In this document: piece after piece, positions 14,276 to 26,200 of the stretch
Layout: every line of letters starts with the position of its first letter
Numbering within the stretch: position 1 is the first letter of the stretch
NCBI RefSeq assembly: GCF_029784165.1
Contig: NC_073695.1
Location: forward strand, 212,245,781 to 212,309,780
Reading direction: 5' to 3'
Origin: Wyeomyia smithii
Lineage: Eukaryota; Arthropoda; Insecta; Diptera; Culicidae
Length of the DNA: 64,000 nucleotides
Translations under genes and position numbers: made by a program
The notes under the pieces: generated by a model
Told to the model about the DNA's origin: nothing
The model's database searches: none
The model's input: only the letters and a program-made list of their open reading frames with translations

Positions 14276-14673
14276 ACTTAACAGACACAAATAGTGCAAA
14301 TATCATACTTATGCCACAGTGTCAAATAAATGTTGAGTGAAAAAATTATAATGTTGCTATAGTTCAAATCCCAAATTAAAATCCTATTGTTTAACATTTT
14401 AGCTTTCGTATGAAACTCTGTGAAGATTCGGATTTTATTTGGAATTAAAAATAGGAATTTAAAAAAAATACAAAACATGACTCGATACACAAACAGCAAT
14501 ATTTGATCTTTGTAACGCAAACGTATACTATAGTCATTATTATTTATAGAACTTGAACTCACCTCATGTCGCATCATCGGAAACTGTTAAAATAATATTA
14601 TCTTCCACAGCTAATTAGCACCACAAAACAATGTCACGCTTGTGTCGAAACATTCAACAATTAACTTTTTTCA
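14276..14673. other. AT-rich spacer with a possible LINE tail remnant
   Basis: About 400 bp without a gene. At 14317-14340 the run GTCAAATAAATGTTGAGTG matches the 3' tip of the I-clade element that ends at 20335, so it may be a tiny 3' remnant of another copy. The last 11 bp are the 5' copy of the target duplication of the element that follows. Confidence 0.45.
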
Positions 14674-14707
14674 TCATTCCGAGTTGTGCTCTCGTCGTGT
14701 TCGGTCG
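14674..14707 (+). promoter_or_regulatory. Internal Pol II promoter of I-clade LINE (Inr + DPE)
   Basis: TCATTC at 14674-14679 fits the arthropod initiator, with A+1 at 14676. GGTCG at 14703-14707 falls exactly at +28 to +32 and fits the downstream promoter element RGWYV; G at +24 (14699) also fits. TATA-less Inr/DPE promoters at the very 5' end are known for I and jockey-type elements. The initiator coincides with the 5' junction set by the target duplication. Confidence 0.65.
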
Positions 14708-15111
14708 CAATTTCATTTCGATCTCGATAGTGCCGACCAGTTAATCGCCTTCAAGGTCACCGTGCATTGTATTGCGTGTGCACTGCTGCTCGTTGCCGTC
14801 GTCTATTGAAGACAAAGAAACGCATCATCGCCTATTGCTACCGTACGCCACAGACTGTACGTTGTGTCGCTACTGCGAGAGATCCAGTACCCGGCGTACT
14901 GCTGTTTGGCTGTACTGGTGCTGCTGTGTGGCTGGAGCGGCTGCAGCTTTTGCTAGCGGACTCTTGAGTAAAGGACTGGAGATTGGCATCGCCCGTGCGC
15001 TGATTGCGGTGGAGAGCGGCTGCAGAAGATAAGTAGTTTTTTTTCTCTTGGTTTTTTTCTACAATATTATTTGTTGATTGGCATTTTGCGTGTGTGGCTT
15101 ACGCGTCCAAC

Positions 15112-16485
15112 ATGAACGACGAACGCGGGGATGAAAACCCGCTCGTTCTACCGCCTAGCCCTCCCGGATACAAAGTTCCAAGGGTTAAGAATGGAACCCC
15201 GCAGGAAGCTACCCATCGGCTTAAGCAGTATCCGGAGGGCAAAGTTGGTATTGGGGCTGTATTTTTCCGGCCGAAAGTGAAAGCATTGAACACAATGCAA
15301 ATATGTAAAGATCTGGCACGGTTTACAGCCGTGACTGATATTACCAAAGTACGCCCGAATAAGCTGCGTTTTTTGGTGTCCGACCTCAAGCAAGCAAACG
15401 AGATTGCTGCTTGTGAGCTCTTCACGCGGGAGTACCTCGTGTACATTCCAGCTCGCGTAGTTGAGATTGACGATGTGGTCAGCGAATCGAGTCTGACTGT
15501 CGAGGACCTGTTGAAGGCTGGAAAAGGCCTTTTCAAGGATTCTAGCCTTGAACCTGCCAAGATACTTGAATATAAGCAATTACATTCAGTATCGCTCGAC
15601 AAGGGTGTAAAAACTTACACCCCTTCAGACTCTTTTCGCGTGACTTTCGCCGGGTCTGCTCTGCCGAGCTATGTGCTCGTGGACAAGGTGCGTCTGCCCG
15701 TGCGCTTGTTTGTACCGCGGGTAATGAATTGCCTCAAGTGCAAACAGTTGGGCCATACGGCCTCCCACTGTGGCAATAAAGCACGTTGTGGCAAGTGCGG
15801 AGAGCAACATGCGGATGACGCCTGTAATAAGGGTGCTGAAAAGTGCCTTTATTGTGGGCAGACTCCGCATGAGCTGCCTGCATGTCCCGCGTACAAACAG
15901 TGCCAAGACAAGATCAAGCGGTCTCTGAAAGAGCGCGCTAAGCGCACTTTCGCAGGAATGCTCAAAGAGGCCGCTGCCACCAAACTGGTTTCCCCGAATC
16001 TCTTCGAGGTCTTGCCATCCGATGAGTCTGATTCTGACGATTCAGTTGTGGAATCTTCGTTTGTTGAACCCGGGAAATCTAGGAAGAGGAAAAACCTTTC
16101 TTCTCCTAGGCTTCCTAGGAAAGGACAGAGAAGGTCTCCATCTGAAGTGACTGATGCTAAGAAACAAAAAAGTGCTGTAGAAAATCCGAAGCAAACTCCT
16201 CCGGGATTGGCAAAACTGAATTCAAGTAAGAAGTTTCCGGCACTTCCAGAAACATCAAAAAACCCAACTGTTCCTTCTTTTTCGTCCAAGATTCAGCCAG
16301 AATCTGGACTGCTGAAGTTTTCAGATAATGTGGACTGGATTTTTGAAAATTTCAACATAACTGATCCTCTTAAAAGTCTTCTGCTGGCATTTCTACCAAC
16401 AGTTAAAACGTTTTTGAAACAGTTGACTGCTAAATGGCCCCTCCTTGCAGCGATCGTATCCTTCAATGGCTTATTCATCGGCTGA
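15112..16485 (+). CDS. ORF1: gag-like protein of I-clade LINE
   Basis: An open frame of 457 residues from ATG 15112; an upstream in-frame GTG at 15094 is not needed. It would form RNA-protein particles with the element transcript. Residues ~55-200 form an RRM-like, I-type gag domain. Three zinc knuckles follow at ~205-265: CLKCKQLGHTASHC, CGKCGEQHADDAC and CLYCGQTPHELPAC. The C-terminal third is Ser, Lys and Pro rich. The frame is intact although ORF2 is broken. It overlaps the ORF2 start by 20 bp. Confidence 0.85.
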   Translation: MNDERGDENPLVLPPSPPGYKVPRVKNGTPQEATHRLKQYPEGKVGIGAVFFRPKVKALNTMQICKDLARFTAVTDITKVRPNKLRFLVSDLKQANEIAACELFTREYLVYIPARVVEIDDVVSESSLTVEDLLKAGKGLFKDSSLEPAKILEYKQLHSVSLDKGVKTYTPSDSFRVTFAGSALPSYVLVDKVRLPVRLFVPRVMNCLKCKQLGHTASHCGNKARCGKCGEQHADDACNKGAEKCLYCGQTPHELPACPAYKQCQDKIKRSLKERAKRTFAGMLKEAAATKLVSPNLFEVLPSDESDSDDSVVESSFVEPGKSRKRKNLSSPRLPRKGQRRSPSEVTDAKKQKSAVENPKQTPPGLAKLNSSKKFPALPETSKNPTVPSFSSKIQPESGLLKFSDNVDWIFENFNITDPLKSLLLAFLPTVKTFLKQLTAKWPLLAAIVSFNGLFIG

Positions 16486-19400
16486 GATGAAGGATTCTAT
16501 CTCTATTTTACAGTGGAATTGTAGAAGTATCATCCCCAAGATTGATTCATTTAAAGTTTTGATTAATAAGCATAAATGCGATGCATTTTTCCTCTATGAA
16601 ACTTGGCTCACTTCAAATGTAGATCTTAGCTTCCATGATTTTAATATAATTAGTCTCGACCGAGACACCCCTTACGGAGGAGTACTTCTAGGGATTAAGA
16701 AGTGCTATTCCTTCTATCGTATTAACCTCCCCACGGTCCCAGGCGTCGAAGCTGTCGTATGTCAAATGACAATACAAGGTAAAGAGCTTTGTATTGCCTC
16801 AATTTATATTCCTCCCAGAGCACAGGTTGGGCAACGGCTGCTCTTTGATTTAATAGAACTTCTTGCCTCGCCACGTTTGATTTTGGGAGATTTTAACTCT
16901 CACGGCGTGGCTTGAGGTTGCCCTTCTAATGATAACCATTCCTCTTTGATCTATAACCTCTGCGACGACTTCGACATAACAATATTAAACAACGGGGATA
17001 TGACACGCGTTCCGAAACCTCCAGCGCGCCCCAGTGCTTTAGATTTATCTTTATGTTCAACATCGCTACGGTTGGATTGCATATGGAAGGTAGTCCTCGA
17101 TCCCCACGGTAGCGATCATTTGCCTATTCTATTGATAATGGTTCAACTCGCACGCGATCAGTTGATATTCCGTATGACCTCACACGGAATATCGATTGAA
17201 AATTATATGAGGAAATGATATCAGAAGCTGTCGAGTCGATTCAACATCACCCACCACTTGAAGAATACAACCTCCTCGCGGGCTTGATTCTAGACGCCGC
17301 GTTGCAAGCCCGAACGAAGAAATATCCCGGCGTGACGATCAAAGAACGGCCTCCCACTCCGTGATGGGACAAAGAGTGCTCCGATGTCTACACGGAAAAA
17401 TCCGACGCGTTTAAGGCCTTCTTTTGGGTGAAAGGTCAACCCGGCGACTTTAAGCGGTATTTGGAGCTTGAGACCAAGTTCAAAAGCTTGGTCCGAGCAA
17501 AGAAACGTGGATATTGGCGCCGGTTCGTAAACGAAACGTCGAGGGAGACATCGATGAGCACTCTTTGGAACACAGCCCGAAGAATGCGAAATCGTATAAC
17601 GGTCAACGAAAGCGAGGAGTCTTCAAGTCGGTGGATATTTGATTTTGCCAGGAAAGTATGTCCGGACTCTGTTTCTGTGCAAAACTTTGTTCGCGATACG
17701 TCTCCGGGCCACGATGCGATAGAATCACCTTTTACGATGGCAGAATTTTCAGTTGCCCTCCTGTCCTGTAACAATAACGCGCCTGGGTTAGATAGAATCA
17801 AATTCAACTTGTTGAAGAATCTACCAGGCAATGCCAAGAGGCGCTTGTTGAACTTGTTCAATAAGTTCCTGGAGCAAAACATTGTACCGCAGGATTGGAG
17901 GCAAGTGAAGGTGATCGCCATCCAAAAACCGGGAAAACCAGCTTCTGATCACAACTCTTATAGGCCGATTGCAATGCTATCCTGTATCCGGAAATTGATG
18001 GAGAAAATGATACTCCGTCGTTTAGACCATTGGGTCGAATCAAACGGTCTACTATCAAATACTCAATTTGGCTTCCGCCGTGCCAAAGGAACGAATGACT
18101 GTCTTGCGTTGCTTTCCACAGATATTCAGCTAGCCTATGCTCGCAAAGAACAAATGGCATCTGTGTTCTTGGACATTAAGGGGGCTTTTGATTCCGTTTC
18201 TATTGACATTCTTTCGGGCAAACTTCACCGACAAGGATTTTCACCAATTTTGAACAATTTTTTGCATAATTTGTTGTCCGAAAAGCATATGCATTTTACG
18301 CATGGCGATTTGGCAACTTTTCGTATTAGCTACATGGGTCTTTCCCAGGGCTCATGCTTAAGCCCCCTTCTTTACAATTTTTATGTGAATGACATTGACG
18401 CATGTCTGGCAAATTTATGCACGATAAGACAACTTGCAGACGACAGCGTGGTCTCTGTTACAGGAGCCAAAGCTGCCGATTTGCAAGGACCATTGCAAGA
18501 TACCTTGGACAATTTGTCTGCTTGGGCTTTACAGCTAGGTATCGAATTCTCTCCGGAGAAGACTGAGATAGTAGTTTTTTCTTGGAAGTGTGAGCCTGCT
18601 CAGCTCCACTTACAGTTAATGGGTGAAACGATTTCTCAGGTTTTGATATCTAAATACCTTGGTGTCTGGTTCGATTCGAAAGGCACCTGGGGATGTCACG
18701 TTCGGTATTTGATGAAAAAATGTCAACAAAGAGTGAATTTTCTCCGGACAATTACTGGATCATGGTGGGGCGCCCACCCAGGAGACCTCATAAGGCTTTA
18801 CCAAACAACGATATTGTCGGTGCTTGAGTACGGATGTTTCTGCTTCCGCTCCGCTGCAAACACCCATTTAATCAAGCTGGAACGATTGCAGTATCGTTGT
18901 TTGCGTATTGCCTTAGGTTGCATGCATTCGACCCATACGATGAGTTTGGAAGTTTTGGCGGGCGTTCTCCCATTAATAGACCGCTTTCGGGATCTGACTA
19001 CTCGTATTCTCATCAAATGTGAGGTTTTGAACCCCTTGGTAAAAAATTTCGATAGGCTAGTTGAACTTAATTCTCAAACCCGTTTCATGACTGTGTATTT
19101 CAATCACATGTCTCAAAGTATAAATCCTTCCTCATACACCTCCAATCGTGTCAACTTGTTAGATACTTCTGTTCCTACTGTGTTTTTCGATACATCCATG
19201 ATGGAAGAAACTCGTGGAAACCCGGATCATTTACGCGTGCAGCAGATCCCTAAAATATTTCATAACAAATTTAAAAACATCAACTGCGACAATGCGTTTT
19301 ATACTGATGGATCACTTCTCAACGGGTCCACTGGCTTCGGTATCTTCAACAATAATTTTACCGCCTCCTACAAGCTCGATAATCCTGCTTCTGTTTACGT

Positions 19401-20143
19401 CGCAGAATTGGCTGCAATTCAGTATAACTTAGGTATTATTGAAACAATGCCCACGGACCATTACTTCATCTTTACGGACAGTCTCAGTTCTATTGAGGCT
19501 CTCCGATCGATGAAGGATGTAAGGCACTCTCCGTATTTCCTGGGGAAAATACGGGAAAATCTGAGTGCTTTATCCGAAAAATCTTCAGATTACCTTAGTG
19601 TGGGTCCCTTCTCATTGTTCCATTCCGGGCAATGAGAAAGCGGACACTTTGGCTAAGGTGGGCGCAACAAACGGTGATATTTATAACAGACCAATTGCCT
19701 ACAATGAATTTTTAAAATTTTCACGTCAAAGTACACTTGTCAACTGGCAGGCCTCGTGGGATAAGGGAGAACTGGGGAGGTGGCTACACAGCATCATCCC
19801 CAAGGTTTCCACCAAACCTTGGTTCCGGGGGTTGGATGTAGGACGAGATTTCATTCGCATGATGTCTCGGATTATGTCCAACCACTACGGGCTAGATGCA
19901 CATCTCTTGCGTAGTGGGCTGGCGAGCAGTAATCATTGCGTTTGTGGATTGGGGTATCAAGACATTGAACACGTGGTTTGGGTGTGGGCTGAATTCTGCG
20001 GCGCCAGATCTCTACTTTTGGATACCCTCAGGGCCCGAGGAATACAGCCCTATGTGCCAGTTCATGATATTCTCGCTAAGCGAAACTTGCCATACATGCT
20101 ACATGTTTATAGCTACTTGAAGAGCATCAAGGTGCCAATTTAA
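16466..20143 (+). pseudogene. ORF2 of I-clade LINE: endonuclease-RT-RNase H, broken
   Basis: It starts at ATG 16466 and ends at TAA 20143. The APE endonuclease begins ILQWNCRSI and includes FFLYETWL and LILGDFNSHGVA. A TGA at 16913 replaces the expected Trp (HGVA-W-G). The frame then shifts near 17200, and a second Trp-to-TGA lies at 17362. The RT (17750-18600) has KPGKPASDHNSYRPIAMLSC, LDIKGAFDSV and the catalytic RQLADDSVV motif. The RNase H (19290-19680) has FYTDGS, a VAELAAI block, FTDSLS and VPSHCSIPGNEKAD; a frameshift near 19590 splits it. A His/Cys knuckle lies near 19940-19990. The domains are complete but cannot be translated as one protein. Confidence 0.85.
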
Positions 20144-20339
20144 CAGCGAAACAAAAAAAAAACCATGTTAGTTTTAGTATTAGATTTAGTTTCAGCTCGT
20201 AGTCGGCAGCGAGGGTAAAGAATTTGTCTTTAGATTATAAGATATTCTAGACCATAGGGCATTAGATTTAATTGGCTCCGTAAAACATTAATTTGTATTG
20301 TGCCGTGTCAAATAAATGTTGTGTGAACAAAAAAAATCA

Positions 20340-23125
20340 ACTTTTTCAAAGAAAATGAGGCTGTATCGTTCGCTGTTCTTTAACAAGTTTCTGGTTCTGG
20401 TTATCTTTTCAAGGGCACCAATCATGAGTCAATGGGATGCAAAAATCTACCGGACGCAATCAAAGCTGCAGCCCGTTGGAACTGAAAATCCATTGAAATG
20501 GATTAGTTCAATGGAGACATTGTCATCCGATCAAAATCTCAACCGGATGGAAACGAAAGCAATCAGTTTCGTTTTTTTATATTTCGCTGACGTAACCGTT
20601 AATGCTTCCGCTTGATATGATAATGAATCGTTACTAAGCTAAATCGATTGGTAGAGTACAAATTCAACGACGATGTATACTCAACATCCAATCAAATCAA
20701 TCAGTTGACACGAAAAGATTGATGTCGTTTTGGGGTAAGAGGAACCCACCACTGGTAAGAAGCCTTGATTGGCACTAATAGTGATAAGATTCGCTCTGCT
20801 TGGGCAAGATTCCTGAGAGCGGTGCGATGACTTTTGCTGGGTATTGTCTTAAGCTCAAAGAGAAAATGAACCCTTTATTGATGTTTCAGTTCATGAATTC
20901 CTACACACTATTCCCATCCACTAAATCGTAAGGAGATACAAACATCTATCGGCAAAAACCTATTACTTTTGCGTTATCAAAGAATTTACGATGTTCAACT
21001 TACGACAATTCAAAGCTTACCCACTTCGGACAGATTGACGTCTGTATATAAGTAGATTCAAAAAGGAAAATCCTATGTGAATATCCAGAGGCACTTGAAA
21101 CGAGGTATTCCAGAGCAGAAAAAATGAGCACACGGCAAACTTTGTCACTTGTGCGAGATTAGAGTTGGTATGTTCTTCCAATCCGAATACCTCGCAGTAC
21201 TTGTCCCGAAAGGATAGCCATTATTTATAGTGTCTATACCTAGATGATGAATCGTGTGAAGATAATGTGAATTACGGTAGCCTATTGTGTGTGCTTGACC
21301 GGGCCGAATCCCATATCTATCCGAGAGCGGTCTGAGCTGCGGTAACATCTTGTAGGCAGGTATCATGTAGGTACATAACTCGCGCACGAGTCCCGTTGAT
21401 ATGGCTATCGATTGACAAAGTTTCCGTTCAGTCGTTCGCGGAACCTCGATCGGTGCAGTGCTAGTTGAGAGGAAGTTCCCACCGCGAACTACTCGAATAA
21501 AGTGAAACACAATCATAAGAACAAGCGGTGATCCTTGGTGTGGTCTCGAGGATTGATAAAAGGTGATTTAGTGCAAAAAATATTGCGTGCTGTGGACGGA
21601 ACAGTAAAATTTCCAAGAAACAAACTGTCGACAAGAATAGCTGAATCCACAGTTCGATTCGTTGTTGGTTTATTTATGTGATTAATTATCAGATTTTAAA
21701 AAATATCGTGAAGTGTTTGTAGGTTTAATTGAACTAAATGCAAATACAATTATTGTTTAGTTTGTGAACTCAAACATGTTTTATTTTTATGATACTGAAA
21801 AAACAGTTCTATACAATTTCAATAATCTCAAAAAGAAAGTGAAAATTAGTTGCTGATAATTTAATTTTTTTAATATTTAAAACGATCATTTTTTCTATCC
21901 TCTTGCAATATTACGATTAGGCAGCGAGTAGGGGTTGAGGTGAAGTCATATACGCTTTTTCCTTACGGCTTTTCGATTTTTACCTAAAGAACATTTATTT
22001 TACAGCTTATTCAGCTCAACTTTCGAATTTTAACTCCAGTAACTAAAATAAATCCAAAATGATATAATTTTTTTTCTAGTTTGAAGGCAACTTTTTTATG
22101 AGGTTGTCCAGTGCAACAATGATGACCTGAAATGTCGTGTTGTGCAATTATAAAAAGCTGAAATTTATTGGATTTCATAGATGACTAGAAAAGCTAATAA
22201 CTCAAATTGGTATAGATATAAAAGTTCAAACACTGTGTAGTAAAATAGCTGGATGGATAGGGTGTGAACAGTCAAAAACTACGAAAAGTCGTCCGGAAAG
22301 GTTAGAAGTTTATTTAAATCAAGTTGACTTGTATTCTATCTGGAATAATCTGCTTCGGAAGTAATGTTAATGTTTTGGAATTATGTAAGCGGTCACACAA
22401 CACATTGGAAAAAAAAATTATTGCAATACCAATATAGTTTTGTTGCTTCAAAAAAAACTATTTCCAAAGAAATCGTTTTCAGACATTAACCACTACCAAT
22501 TCTTGATCATTTCACCTGTAAAGCTGTTTGTATAAAGAAACAGTGAGGAAACTTGAACAAAATGTGCACATTATGTGGGAGTCTATTCACACAACAGATG
22601 ACAGGCTAAATTCTACTATGCAAAGAGTCACGAATACGTATCAATTACCATCCAAACCGACATTTCAAGGATGCATCTACGGCTTCAGGGGATAAACAAC
22701 TGAAACAGCTTTGTATCAAGTGCGGGTGGACATGACAAGACCAAACAAAAACAAAAAAGTCCTTGATATGCCAGCCCATTCAGTAACCAAATCTTGTTTT
22801 AAGATGTCCATTGACCAATACGACATCAGTTGAATCTATAGTTTATTCAACTCTGTCGTGCTTGTTTGAGGCGTACAACATTAAACGAAAAAAATGCGCC
22901 CTACTTCTACACAGCTCCACAATCGAAAATTTCCGGATAAAAACGCGTCCACCTGTGCCTGAATAAAGCTTGTTAACAGTTTTTTTTTCTTCTCGAGTGC
23001 CAATCAACTGGATCAACAGTGTATCGCAACTTGTTTTTCACTTTTTACCCACCAAATCAAGTGTGTTATCTAGTAAACAAGAAAATCACCAAACAAATAA
23101 CGATTCTTTGTTATTAATTTTGCAG
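20340..23125 (+). other. Upstream region of SLC36 gene 1 (candidate promoter and 5' UTR intron)
   Basis: 2.8 kb without a recognisable protein. TCAGTC at 21428-21433 could be an initiator for a non-coding first exon ending at a GT near 21563 (AAAG/GTGATT). The intron would then end at the TTTTGCAG acceptor at 23118-23125. A TGATAAG GATA-type site lies near 20785. This reconstruction is speculative; RNA evidence would decide it. Confidence 0.3.
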
Positions 23126-23202
23126 TTACGATACCTGACGCTACCTTGGGAGATAAACAGATACCGACCGGAGCCTGCCACACCAATCCTGGATAGCTAG
23201 AA

Positions 23203-26200
23203 ATGACGGAGGAAAAGGTGAAATCAAACCCTGAACCGGGAGTCCCTCAGTTTGTGGCCAGCGATTTTAATTCGTCGTGAGTATTCATTAATTATCTTTT
23301 TGTGTTTTGTTCTTGAGGTTATGATTACCAACAAGTTAATTCATATGACAGAATCGTTTAAAAGCTATTAAACCCTTCTGTTAGCCGATTTGGCAACTAC
23401 GTGCCATAAAAGGCTGTTTTATTTCCGAAAGCGTCATTCATTTTGGGAAACAAATTTATCACTGCATGTGCAGAATAACAGAATGAATTGGTTTCCTGCA
23501 AAAGCCGGCAAAACGAAGAATGCAGCCTATACAAACAGCAAGGATCTTTTGCGCTGACGTTTGTTTTATTTTAGTTTACTTCCTCTTGGCGTAACCTGAT
23601 AAACGTGACAGTCCGGTTCGTTTCTGCTTCAACCGTCCGCCGGTGCTCAACACTGGTAGGCATAGGCAATTACGTGGACTCTGACTAGCTACGTGCTACG
23701 TGTTGGCAGTTTGACCGCTTTCGACAATTTTGTCAATTATCTTGCCATTGTTTCATCAATGATTGTGACTAATTTTGTTTTGATTGACAGGAAAATCATT
23801 CAACAATGCACTCGCCGGCGTACGACAGTCGGAACGATTTGTATTGCATTTAAGTCTCGTCATAATATTATCATCGAACAAAAAACGAACGTTTATCTAA
23901 ATATTTCGGTGATCTCTGACAGACTGACTGAAGATAGGCGAACGGGTGTACGACAAACAAACGTAGACAATCAATTACTGCGAGCTTAACACTTCTGATC
24001 CAATTGATACCGATAATTTTTGAGCACATCGCAATGACAAAGGTACAACTTCACTAAACTTCGAGTGCACATTAGCTGGCCACTGGTTTCGTTCAATATC
24101 TCACTATCAGTCCCTAGCTGCAAATCACGTGCGCAATCAAAATAGCCAAATGCCAACTTCTATCAATGAATTCTGAAAATGCTTCACCGTTGTCATATTC
24201 TAGTTACGGAATTCATTGCTACCAATAAGTGTGAACTTATCAATTTGGTGGCAAGTGATAACTGATAGAGAAACCAAAATAGCCAAATTGATAAACGAAT
24301 TCGTAAATTGCATGACAGTGAGTTCTTTCCGAAACATTTGAATCTGCAATTATCTTCATTTTGACTAAACTTGTTTTGAGTAAACTTCCAAAAAAAATTT
24401 GTTATAAACGTTATTAAAAGTTTTGTTACTAACACCGAATCATAAATTGGAATGTAATAATTCATCTTTCATGAGAAAACGAAATCATATAATCACTTCA
24501 TTATATTATTGTAATGAAAAAATTGTGTAGTAGCGTAGTAGGTTGTAGAGAATACACGGGGCGGGTCAACTTTGAATGCTTTTTACTAAGAATAATGTTT
24601 TGGCGCTTTGAAAATATTTACTTTCATGTTTGACAATACTTCATTTTTTCAAGTAAACTGCGACGTTGACTTTTAAAGGACATGTTGATGACATATATCT
24701 GATAAAAAAAAACACATTCTTCCATAAGGAAGCTACATAAAAAAGCAAAGCCTTGGTGCTATATTCCGATTCGGAACTGAACTATTTGTTACTTCGCAGG
24801 TAACTGTTTAGTGTACAGGACAATTGCGGGGCTAGCGCTACGATCCTACTGACACTAACAATCTCTCCCGAGCCGAGACCCGAACTCACGACGACTGGCT
24901 TGTTAGGTAGCATCGTACCTCGAGACCATCTGGGAGATTTAGGCTGCATAAACTGCCTAAAATTGGTTTTTACCCTATATGAATACCACAATTTAGTCGA
25001 GATGTCATGTTGGGTATTGTTATACTGATCTTCTCAAAACTTTAGATAATAACTGACAGATTACTGACTTACCTTATGTTATGGGTTTTGTCGTTCATGT
25101 CGAGTTCGTATACAATTACCCAGCCATTACATTCTCTACAAACTCAGGGTGACAACTAAAATTTTGGAATTTTTTGAAGCTACGTTACTCAACAACAAAC
25201 CCGCTCAGAGAGAAAAGGACTATGTAAGTAAATGTAGGCTCTCTCTCTCCCTCCTCTTCATGTTAGTATTTGTTGTTTTGTTTACGCCAGGGATACCAAA
25301 TGTGCAGATTTGTCTGCAAAACGCAGATTTTTGGAGTCCATGTGCAGATTTTCATTGATTTGCAGATATTTGCAGTTTTTCTACTGTTTCTGCAGATTTT
25401 TTCAAAGTCTCCTTATATTTGCGCAGATTTTCTTAAAATTTGTGCAGATTTTAACAGACTTTTGCCTGCGCGAGCGAATTTTTTTTGGATCACGGAGAGA
25501 TTTTTTTCAGATTTCGAGCACATTTTTCTGGTTTTTCGAGCAGTTGCAGACATTTTTCAAAAATATCTGGCATCTCTGGTTTACGCATGCTCAGTTCTAT
25601 TTAAAATGGTGTCGAAGCAAGAAGCCTTGTGCAAGCACGTTGTACAGTTCTAACTGACTTACACAAAAATGTTGGCAAAAAGGTTCATGTTTCAAAAGCG
25701 AAAATCTTTCGGTTTCGACTGTGTATAATTTCCTGCAAACCACAACAATAATTCGCCAGGAAGGTAGTAGAAGACGGGCTAGTAGTATCGGACAAAAAAG
25801 GACTTCGTTCTTCTTGTCTAAATCAAGGATCAAGTCCAGTGGTTTGACTATCAATTAAGACGATTGACTGACGAACATTTTGATTCCATTTCAAAAGTCG
25901 ATGTAAAGGCCGTACAACGTTTTTGTTGTGGCATCATGAAAAGTTTTGCAGAAAGGCGGTTACCTTTGTCAAATGTTCCTTTTTTTGTTGATAATAAATA
26001 TATCTTCATGAGAAATAATTTTGGTTTTAGTTCAAGTACTTGAACCTTTTTTGACAGCAGTAATTGAAAATCCAATTAGATTAAAGTGTCTCCGATTTGA
26101 ATGTAACGTTGCACCCGTATTTGACTTATCAAAATGGGTATTTTCCGCAGGTGATTATTCCGACGCAAGAATAATCCTCCAAAAGGGCATATGTATTTTA

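Larger units (their letters stand above)
14674..20335 (+). mobile_element. Full-length I-clade LINE (MosquI-like), inactivated
   Basis: A 5.66 kb non-LTR element with a 5' UTR, ORF1 (15112-16485), ORF2 (16466-20143, broken), a ~150 bp 3' UTR and a short A tail. It is flanked by AACTTTTTTCA (ending 14673) and AACTTTTTCA (from 20339), a target duplication differing by one T. Three zinc knuckles in ORF1, plus endonuclease, RT and RNase H in ORF2, fit the I clade; MosquI from Aedes is the family I have in mind. Its ends are intact but ORF2 carries at least two nonsense changes and two frameshifts, so it is no longer autonomous. Confidence 0.85.

Noticed and set aside
15094..15111. Upstream GTG start for the I-clade ORF1
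   Set aside because: A normal ATG with good context follows at 15112 (AACATGAAC), so the upstream extension is unnecessary.
21145..21516. 123-codon minus-strand frame upstream of SLC36 gene 1
   Set aside because: No family resemblance; lies in the probable promoter and 5' UTR region of the plus-strand gene.
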